From the NCBI GenBank assembly GCA_024680915.1, contig JAILBN010000097.1:1-64000 (forward strand): DNA of 64,000 bases, written 5' to 3'. This document shows positions 59,064 to 64,000 of the stretch, piece after piece. The position numbers were made by a program, and so were the translations under genes. The DNA is from Treponemataceae bacterium. Lineage in GTDB: Bacteria; Spirochaetota; Spirochaetia; Treponematales; Treponemataceae. Below the pieces are notes generated by a model. It had not been told where the DNA came from. It searched no databases and saw only the letters and a program-made list of their open reading frames with translations. The stretch's first letter is position 1; the number at the start of each line of letters is the position of its first letter.

Positions 59064-59171
59064 GGCTCGGAGTTTGCCACCGAATTTCAGTGGGCAAAAA
59101 GACCGAGGCGGAGGAGCCGAGCCACGAAAGACCGGAAAAGGGAGTAGGTCGAGAATCGACCGTGTGCTCCG
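59064..59171. repeat. GC-rich multi-hairpin intergenic element
   Basis: GGCTCGG (59064) pairs with CCGAGCC (59117-59123) around an inner hairpin TTTGCCAC/GTGGGCAAA; then GGTCGA-GAA-TCGACC (59147-59161) flanked by GGAG and CTCC. Lies between the reductase stop and the paaK promoter. Confidence 0.6.
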
Positions 59172-59220
59172 CACCATATAAAAACTTTAATAAAATTTAA
59201 AAAATTCAGTATATTTAATA

Positions 59221-59249
59221 TTGTGCGGAGAAATAACTTGTAGTATACT
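59221..59249 (+). promoter_or_regulatory. Promoter of paaK, leaderless-type
   Basis: TTGTGC, 17 bp, TATACT, six bases (TTGACC), ATG at 59256. Confidence 0.6.
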
Positions 59250-59255
59250 TTGACC

Positions 59256-60557
59256 ATGATTTGGAATCCAGAATATGAATGTATGTGCGAGGATGCTTTA
59301 AAGATGCTTCAGCTCGCTCGCCTTAAGAATCTTGTGGAACATGTTTATACATCTGTTCCCTTTTATAAAGCAAAGCTTGATGCTGCAGGAGTAAAACCTT
59401 CGGACATCAGGAGTCTTGATGATATCGCGAAATTGCCTTTCACTACGAAAGCAGATTTGCGCGAGACCTATCCATACGGTCTTCTTGCAGTACCCCAGTC
59501 GGATATAGTCGAAGTCCATATGTCGTCCGGCACGACAGGAACTCCGGTTGTAGATGCCTACACTGAGAAAGACATGCAGGATTGGTCGGAGGGTATAGCC
59601 CGTACTCTTTCTGGTGCCGGCGCCACCCATAATGATACTCTTCAGAATGCCTTTGGTTACGGCCTTTTTACCGGCGGTATGGGATTCCATCATGGAGGAC
59701 GCATGATGGGTATGACAGTTATTCCTATATCCTCAGGAAATACTCAGAAACAGCTTACTCTTATGAAGGATTTTGGTACTGACATTTTCACTTGTACTCC
59801 CTCCTATGCCATGTATATGGCCGAACAGGCAAAGACCTTCGGAATCGATTTGAAGAGTCTCAAGGTCCGGGCGGCCTGTTTCGGAGCAGAGCCTTGGTCC
59901 GAGAATATGCGCAAGCAGATTGAGGAAGAGTGGGGCATAAAGGCTTATGACGTTTATGGACTTACAGAGATAACAGGTCCTGGCGTGGCTTTTGAGTGCG
60001 ATGCCCAGGAAGGCATGCATGTCAATGAGGATATGTGGTATCCCGAGATTATCGACCCGGAGACAGGCAAGCCTCTTCCTGACGGAGAGAAGGGTGAGCT
60101 TGTCATAACGACTATAACTAAGGAAGGAACCCCTCTTATCCGCTATAGGACCCGTGATATAACCTATATAATTCCGGAGCGCTGTTCTTGCGGCCGTACC
60201 ACACGTCGTATCCATCGTTTATACGGAAGAACCGATGATATGCTTATTCTCCGTGGTGTCAATGTATTCCCCAGCCAGATTGAGAATGCTCTTGTCGATC
60301 TGGGCTTGAGACCGGATTACCTTATCAAGGTGGATAGAAGCGAGACGACCCATCTTGATGAGGTCGAGCTTGATGTTGAGGTAAGCGCTGAGCAGTTCGA
60401 CGATGAGACCAAGGGATTGGAAGCTCTTCGCAATAAGATTGCCAATTACATGAAGAGCAAGCTTGGCATCATGCTTAAGATTAAGCTCGTGGAGCCGCAG
60501 TCGCTGCCACGTTTTGAAGGAAAATCAAAACGTGTAATCGACAACAGAAAAATCTAG
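59256..60557 (+). CDS. paaK: Phenylacetate-CoA ligase family enzyme
   Basis: AMP-forming aryl-CoA ligase, 433 residues. Motifs: HMSSGTTGTPVVDAYTEKD (P-loop), FGAEPWSENMRKQIEEEWGIKAYDVYGLTEITGPG, TPLIRYRTRDITY and the C-terminal GRTDDMLILRGVNVFPSQIE hinge and EGKSKRVIDNR lysine. The enzyme activates phenylacetate or related aryl acids such as indoleacetate. ATG 59256 is preferred over the track TTG two codons earlier. The ACT-domain gene follows after 68 bases; this pair is a recurring order in anaerobes with 2-ketoacid (indolepyruvate) oxidation, though iorAB is not in the window. Confidence 0.9.
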   Translation: MIWNPEYECMCEDALKMLQLARLKNLVEHVYTSVPFYKAKLDAAGVKPSDIRSLDDIAKLPFTTKADLRETYPYGLLAVPQSDIVEVHMSSGTTGTPVVDAYTEKDMQDWSEGIARTLSGAGATHNDTLQNAFGYGLFTGGMGFHHGGRMMGMTVIPISSGNTQKQLTLMKDFGTDIFTCTPSYAMYMAEQAKTFGIDLKSLKVRAACFGAEPWSENMRKQIEEEWGIKAYDVYGLTEITGPGVAFECDAQEGMHVNEDMWYPEIIDPETGKPLPDGEKGELVITTITKEGTPLIRYRTRDITYIIPERCSCGRTTRRIHRLYGRTDDMLILRGVNVFPSQIENALVDLGLRPDYLIKVDRSETTHLDEVELDVEVSAEQFDDETKGLEALRNKIANYMKSKLGIMLKIKLVEPQSLPRFEGKSKRVIDNRKI

Positions 60558-60625
60558 TTGTATAATAATACAAGCTATAATACAGATGCTTTTAGTGAGC
60601 TTGTGCTTCTAAAAAGGAGGATTTT

Positions 60626-61042
60626 ATGAAGATTAAGCAGATTTCTATTTTTCTTGAGAATACAGCAGGCCGTATTGCGGATGTTACGAAAGTCCTTAAG
60701 GACAACGGTGTGAATCTACGTGCCATAATGATAGCGGATACTGCCGATTTTGGTATCCTCCGCATTATTACGGATGATTCTCAGAAAGCTCTGGAAGTTC
60801 TTACTAATGCTCGTTATACAACCCGGACGACTGATGTTCTTGGTGTTCTTATAAAAGATGAGGTAGGTGCTTTGTATAATGTCATGTCTCTTTTCCAGAC
60901 GAATGGAATAAACATAGAGTACTTGTATGCGTCTCTGGAAAAGACTGATAACACGGCTGTAGTTATCTTCAAGGTAGAGGATGTGGACAAGGGACTTAAA
61001 GTTATCGAGGAGAATGGAATTTCCGGAGTTGGAAAATTCTGA
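60626..61042 (+). CDS. Tandem ACT-domain protein paired with paaK
   Basis: A 138-residue protein made of two ACT domains (IKQISIFLENTAGRIADVTKVLKDNGVNLRAI and VLGVLIKDEVGALYNVMSLFQTNGINIEYLYAS). ACT domains bind amino acids; this stand-alone two-domain form usually accompanies paaK-type ligase genes and is thought to sense an aromatic amino acid. AGGAGG lies five bases before the ATG, so it is translated from an ordinary leader, possibly on the paaK transcript. A terminator follows. Confidence 0.9.
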   Translation: MKIKQISIFLENTAGRIADVTKVLKDNGVNLRAIMIADTADFGILRIITDDSQKALEVLTNARYTTRTTDVLGVLIKDEVGALYNVMSLFQTNGINIEYLYASLEKTDNTAVVIFKVEDVDKGLKVIEENGISGVGKF

Positions 61043-61064
61043 TAGTCGGAACCTTTTCTTTCAT

Positions 61065-61095
61065 TGCGTCGGGTACTTCCTGGCGCATTTTTTTT
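61065..61095 (+). terminator. Terminator after ACT gene
   Basis: TGCGTCGGG-TACTT-CCTGGCGCA, nine pairs with two G-U, followed by eight T. Confidence 0.85.
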
Positions 61096-61113
61096 ATCAA
61101 TTCATTTTTCTTA

Positions 61114-61142
61114 TTGTCAAATGTAAAATTTGTTTTTATACT
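61114..61142 (+). promoter_or_regulatory. Promoter of FtsH-like ATPase gene
   Basis: TTGTCA, 17 bp, TATACT; predicted leader of about 13 bases to the ATG at 61162. Confidence 0.65.
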
Positions 61143-61161
61143 TCATTCTATTGGTAAGCCT

Positions 61162-62304
61162 ATGAAAAAGAAAATTCCTATAAAGACGATTTTATTGATA
61201 ATGTTAATTCTTTGTGCCGCTGTTTATGTGTATCTGACTTTTTTCTCCTCTTCTCCTGATACTACGGATTATTCTTCCTTTTATAATTCCGTTGAGAAAG
61301 GTGATGTGATATCAGTGTCTATTAAGACAGAGAGTATCGATTACGTGCTGAGAAACGGAAGGGAATTATCTACCAAGAATCCTGATTCTCCTACTTTGAA
61401 GGAATTCCTCCTTCTTCATAATGTGGATGTGGAGGAATCTGGCAGTTTTGATCAGTTGTTGTCCACGGTTTTTGATATTATTTTTTATGTATTCTTTTTC
61501 GGTCTTATTATAATTGCCTTCAGAAAATTCATCAGTCCGAATACCTTCAAAACTGTTCATAGAACCGGGGTCAGCTTTGATGATGTAATCGGCATGGATG
61601 GACTAAAAAGAGATATGATGCAGATCGCGGAAATTATGAAGCATTCCGAAGAGTATAAAAAGAAAGGCATTCGGATGCCTAAGGGCATACTGCTTGAGGG
61701 CGCCCCGGGCAACGGAAAGACACTTTTTGCCCGTGCTCTCGCGGGCGAGGCCAAAGTGAATTTTATTCCTGCCAAGGCGACTGATTTTGAGAGTATGTTT
61801 ATGGCGATAGGTCCTCTCAAGGTGAAGCTTCTTTTCGCGAAGGCAAGGAAGAAGGCTCCCTGTATAGTGTTCATAGATGAGTTCGATGGTATAGGAACCA
61901 AGAGAAACTATTCCGGTTCTGCTATAGAGACGGAGAATACTCGTATTGTGACTGCCTTGCTTAATGAGCTTGACGGCTTTACCCAGAACGATGGAATACT
62001 GGTGCTTGCCGCCACAAACAGCAGGGCTGCCCTTGACGAGGCTCTTATAAGACCTGGACGCTTCGATGCTAAGTATATAGTACCATATCCTGATGATGAC
62101 GCCCGCAGAAAGCTTGCTTCTTATTATCTGACCGGAAAGAAAGTGTCTTCTGATTGTACGCCTGAAGTGCTTGCTCCTATTTTCAAAGGCTTCAGCTGCG
62201 CTCAGATTGAGTCTGTTTTGAACCGGGCTCCTATGATCGCTTCCCAGCAGGGAAAAGACACCTTTGGTATTGCCGAAGTCCGTCTTGCAATGAAAGAACA
62301 TTAA
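61162..62304 (+). CDS. FtsH-like membrane AAA ATPase without protease domain
   Basis: A 380-residue protein. Membrane helix (TILLIMLILCAAVYVYLTFF), extracytoplasmic FtsH_ext-like domain (YSSFYNSVEKGDVISVSIKTESIDYVLRNGRE), second helix (IIFYVFFFGLIIIAF), then an FtsH-type AAA domain: SFDDVIGMDGLK, Walker A LLEGAPGNGKT, Walker B CIVFIDEFDGIG, sensor/SRH ATNSRAALDEALIRPGRFD. The protein ends soon after the AAA lid (FKGFSCAQIESVLNRAP), where FtsH would continue into the HExxH zinc protease. The pore motif MFVGVGA of FtsH is MFMAIGP here. The stop is clean and no frameshift remnant with HEAGH follows, so it is a natural truncated form. Confidence 0.9.
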   Translation: MKKKIPIKTILLIMLILCAAVYVYLTFFSSSPDTTDYSSFYNSVEKGDVISVSIKTESIDYVLRNGRELSTKNPDSPTLKEFLLLHNVDVEESGSFDQLLSTVFDIIFYVFFFGLIIIAFRKFISPNTFKTVHRTGVSFDDVIGMDGLKRDMMQIAEIMKHSEEYKKKGIRMPKGILLEGAPGNGKTLFARALAGEAKVNFIPAKATDFESMFMAIGPLKVKLLFAKARKKAPCIVFIDEFDGIGTKRNYSGSAIETENTRIVTALLNELDGFTQNDGILVLAATNSRAALDEALIRPGRFDAKYIVPYPDDDARRKLASYYLTGKKVSSDCTPEVLAPIFKGFSCAQIESVLNRAPMIASQQGKDTFGIAEVRLAMKEH

Positions 62305-62351
62305 GAATTCAGATTTTTTGATGAATTTGTCAAAATTTAATGTTTTAGAGA

Positions 62352-62380
62352 TTTACAAAAAGGGTAAATAGTCTTATAAT
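62352..62380 (+). promoter_or_regulatory. Promoter of the two small orphan genes
   Basis: TTTACA, 17 bp, TATAAT; leader of about 58 bases containing CAGGAG. Confidence 0.65.
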
Positions 62381-62444
62381 TAAGATGAGAGAAAATTTTG
62401 TATCTTTCTTCTTATAACATTCGTCAGGAGAATGGTATCTTATT

Positions 62445-62720
62445 ATGAGTCTTTGTGAACGATTTGTAAAATGTCCTTTCTATCAAGACAAAATGGTTAT
62501 TGAGACTGGGGTGGGGAGTATCCTGAAGAAGAAATACTGTGAGTCTAATAAGCATAAGTGTGCTCGGTACAAGGTCCTGTGTGAGCTGGGGCCGGAGTAT
62601 GTTGACAATACGCTTTTCCCTTATATGAAGGATAGGGCATTGGAGCTTATACAACTGAATAAGAATGATGCTGAAGCCTTGGAAGAGGACTGTTTCGTCG
62701 CTGTTCTTGAGCCTGTGTGA
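62445..62720 (+). CDS. Small Cys-containing orphan
   Basis: A 91-residue protein with Cys at 4, 10, 32, 39, 46 and 82 (MSLCERFVKCPFYQDKM, KKKYCESNKHKCARYKVLCELG). The spacing C-x5-C and C-x6-C could bind a metal or Fe-S cluster. No signal peptide. CAGGAG is 12-14 bases before the ATG, a wide gap. No family name can be given. It precedes the next orphan by 46 bases and probably shares its mRNA. Confidence 0.7.
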   Translation: MSLCERFVKCPFYQDKMVIETGVGSILKKKYCESNKHKCARYKVLCELGPEYVDNTLFPYMKDRALELIQLNKNDAEALEEDCFVAVLEPV

Positions 62721-62766
62721 TTGAGGAGGTCATGCTTCCTTTTTTACTGAATAGGAGAAGTGCTGC

Positions 62767-63348
62767 ATGGAGAATAGTGGAAACGATATTACGGAAGCTG
62801 TCAGAAAGCTGACGGAAAAGCTCCGTCGCTTCAAGAATTCCGAGCCCGAAGGAATCCGTACGGAGCCGTTACGGAAAGAAAGCATAATTCAACAGAAAAT
62901 TAAAGAGACAGAAGAAAGTATGCGGAAAAAAACGGCGGGTATCTATAGGGGATACATGTCTCCCTTGGATACCTTCGGGCCTGATTCTCAAAGGGCATCT
63001 GCTGTTCTGAGGGATACCGATGAGCTTTTAAAAGCATACAAGCTCTACAAGGCGGTCATGGAAGCATCAAAACCTTTGTCTGATAATGATGTGTATTTAT
63101 CCCATATTGAGATAGAGACTCCGCTTTCTAAGAACGAATCATACACGACAGGGGGTATGTTCATATATCTCCAGCTGTGGTTGATATTTGAGCAGTGCGT
63201 TGAGGATTATATACCTGTAATGGTGCAGGAGCAGGGGGGGAGGTACCACCTTTCTTTCGAAAGTCTCCAAAGTCATTATTTCTCCTCTCAGGAAAAAGAA
63301 TTGCTGGCATCTGTAAAAAATACATTTTATTTAATTAAAAAAGTCTGA
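62767..63348 (+). CDS. Orphan protein of 193 residues
   Basis: No family recognised. AGGAG lies ten bases before the ATG. The N-terminal 60 residues are highly charged and predicted helical (DITEAVRKLTEKLRRFKNSEPEG, KIKETEESMRKKTAG), followed by a more ordered half with GGMFIYLQLWLIFEQCVEDYIP. No signal peptide or membrane helix is clear. Co-transcription with the Cys-containing orphan is likely. A promoter and terminator pair follows its stop. Confidence 0.7.
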   Translation: MENSGNDITEAVRKLTEKLRRFKNSEPEGIRTEPLRKESIIQQKIKETEESMRKKTAGIYRGYMSPLDTFGPDSQRASAVLRDTDELLKAYKLYKAVMEASKPLSDNDVYLSHIEIETPLSKNESYTTGGMFIYLQLWLIFEQCVEDYIPVMVQEQGGRYHLSFESLQSHYFSSQEKELLASVKNTFYLIKKV

Positions 63349-63352
63349 AAAG

Positions 63353-63380
63353 TTGATTCCCAAAAAAAATGTGTTATAAT
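63353..63380 (+). promoter_or_regulatory. Promoter after the 193-residue orphan
   Basis: TTGATT, 16 bp, TATAAT, with no gene immediately downstream; predicted +1 near 63387. Confidence 0.6.
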
Positions 63381-63386
63381 TTTATT

Positions 63387-63446
63387 CGAATGGAAATATT
63401 CCCTTGAAAGACTTCCTAGAATAAAAACTTCCAGGGGGCTTTTTTC
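63387..63446 (+). ncRNA. Candidate 60-nt small RNA or terminated leader
   Basis: Begins at the predicted +1 of the promoter 63353-63380 and ends at the terminator CCCTTGAAAG/CTTCCAGGGG plus T6. No ORF inside. Confidence 0.4.
63401..63445 (+). terminator. Terminator downstream of the 193-residue orphan
   Basis: CCCTTGAAAG pairs with CTTCCAGGGG (one mismatch) around a 17-base loop, followed by GCTTTTTT. Confidence 0.75.
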
Positions 63447-63678
63447 ATTCTCCTTATCTATTTTATTCTATAACGAACGGAGGGTTTTTATAGGAAGGTT
63501 GAGTCTGAAGGCCTGTTACCGGCCTTAGGATTGTTCTTAAGGCCGGAAAAGGTAAAAGATTGATTATTCTGTTATTAAGCTCCGTATGTATTATGTTTGC
63601 AAGATATAGCAAGCTTTAGTCTAGGAAGAAGAGTGTTTAGAAAGCTGCCCTTATTATTATTTATGGGCAGCTTTTTTT
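63447..63678 (+). ncRNA. Non-coding stretch with strong hairpin and terminator
   Basis: No ORF of note. It holds a perfect 9-bp hairpin CCGGCCTTA-GGATTGTTCT-TAAGGCCGG (63519-63546) and ends at a terminator, AAAGCTGCCC/GGGCAGCTTT followed by T7 (63641-63678). An unattended terminator implies a transcript; it may be a small RNA or a read-through leader. No match to 6S, SRP, tmRNA or RNase P RNA is seen. A possible -10 is TATAAC at 63469. Confidence 0.4.
63641..63678 (+). terminator. Terminator in the 63.4-63.9 kb non-coding region
   Basis: AAAGCTGCCC/GGGCAGCTTT with loop TTATTATTATTTAT and seven T. Confidence 0.85.
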
Positions 63679-63715
63679 ATTCTGATTGAAGCGGATGAAA
63701 AGAAGTAAAAAAAAG

Positions 63716-63744
63716 ATGACAATATAGGGAAATCGTATTATAAT
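63716..63744 (+). promoter_or_regulatory. Promoter of the partial gene at the window end
   Basis: ATGACA, 17 bp, TATAAT; leader of about 120 bases, very A/T-rich at first. Confidence 0.55.
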
Positions 63745-63871
63745 TCAGAAATTGCGCAAAAAAAAAATATGCGATATAGATAAAAAATAATTTATATATT
63801 ATTAAAATAAAAGCTCTTGAACGGGGTTATAAGGTGCGAAGGGGACCTTGTTGAGGTCTTGTAAGGAAAAT

Positions 63872-64000
63872 ATGCTGTCGAGATATAAAAATTGGGTAAA
63901 GAGTGCGGAAAGACCTGATGAGGCTGATTTTCTGGTACTGCCTTTCGGTGTTGCCGAAAAGAGGAGAAAAGCTGTCCTTAACATTACTTTCTGTATTCTT
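63872..64000 (+). CDS. Start of an unidentified protein, 3' end outside window
   Basis: The 43 visible codons begin at an ATG preceded by TAAGGA at four to six bases and stay open to the last base. The translation MLSRYKNWVKSAERPDEADFLVLP...KRRKAVLNITFCIL has a basic, polar start followed by KRR-K and what looks like the beginning of a membrane helix, as in sensor or transporter proteins. Too little is visible to assign a family. It is missing from the ORF track because it is shorter than the cut-off. Confidence 0.7.
   Translation, partial: MLSRYKNWVKSAERPDEADFLVLPFGVAEKRRKAVLNITFCIL

Noticed and set aside
62305-62444. Frameshifted remnant of an FtsH protease domain after the AAA gene
   Set aside because: No frame here encodes HEAGH or other FtsH protease motifs; the stretch is A/T-rich and holds a promoter.

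Overview
The window reads as a chromosomal segment of a host-associated spirochaete, most likely Treponema or a close relative. The evidence is a class I (archaeal-type) lysyl-tRNA synthetase, a long spirochaete-type PRPP synthetase, a large Asp/Ser-rich TPR membrane protein resembling the periplasmic flagellar collar protein FlcA, several proteins of a kind I associate with treponemes (DUF2259 secreted protein, large helical orphans) and abundant c-di-GMP signalling modules. I see no rRNA, phage, insertion sequence, CRISPR array or restriction system. The DNA looks like core chromosome with moderate base composition. This taxonomic reading is an inference from gene content.

Layout. 1-7.4 kb: rny (5' truncated by the window edge), gltA with an overlapping RsuA-type pseudouridine synthase, an HD-GYP response regulator, lysS, a small orphan and a DUF1622 membrane protein. 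7.5-10.3 kb: metNIQ methionine importer. 10.3-15.9 kb: a helical orphan divergent from a receiver/RsbW-like ATPase/cNMP-binding protein, rqcH, tRNA-Arg(CCU) and an MBL-fold hydrolase. 16-19.5 kb (minus): prs, FGGY kinase and HAD phosphatase in one tightly coupled operon. 19.6-22.9 kb: glyA behind a structured leader that resembles a ZTP riboswitch, then a sodium:neurotransmitter symporter. 23.1-27.7 kb (minus): hybrid histidine kinase, sugar isomerase/epimerase and a FeoA-FeoB fusion. 27.9-32.6 kb (minus): a four-gene Gld-like ABC export cassette with every start and stop overlapping. 33-38 kb: a five-domain c-di-GMP protein, a cysteine desulfurase and a CBM48-like secreted protein. 38.1-42.5 kb: FlcA-like TPR protein and a CTP-dependent lipid kinase. 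42.6-49.6 kb: membrane and secreted orphans, luxS, and a tandem pair of Wzz-like proteins. 49.8-57.6 kb: U32 peptidase-family RNA-modification enzyme with an RG-rich tail, ssb, another helical orphan, hisC-type aminotransferase, metallophosphoesterase and a TrmN6-like methyltransferase. 57.8-64 kb: Fe-S aldo/keto reductase, phenylacetate-CoA ligase plus ACT protein, a protease-less FtsH-like AAA ATPase, two small orphans, a 520-base non-coding stretch with promoters and terminators, and a CDS leaving the window.

The most interesting signal is not one gene but a repeated start-site architecture. At fourteen genes a sigma-70-type -10 hexamer ends only 6-8 bases before the start codon; thirteen of them also have a -35 at 16-18 bp spacing, and none has a Shine-Dalgarno. 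The predicted +1 therefore falls on or within two bases of the start codon, so these mRNAs should be leaderless or nearly so. Other genes in the same window (gltA, metQ, glyA, luxS, the Gld-type ATPase, the ACT gene) have ordinary AGGAGG-type sites. Several long ORF-track starts at TTG are in fact the -35 box of such a promoter. The second theme is signalling proteins with unusual domain sets or lost catalytic residues: a receiver-GGDEF-EAL-PAS-HATPase protein with no phospho-acceptor histidine, a degenerate receiver joined to an RsbW-like ATPase and a cNMP domain, and an FtsH-like ATPase with no protease. All calls were made by eye from translated sequence; no database search was possible.
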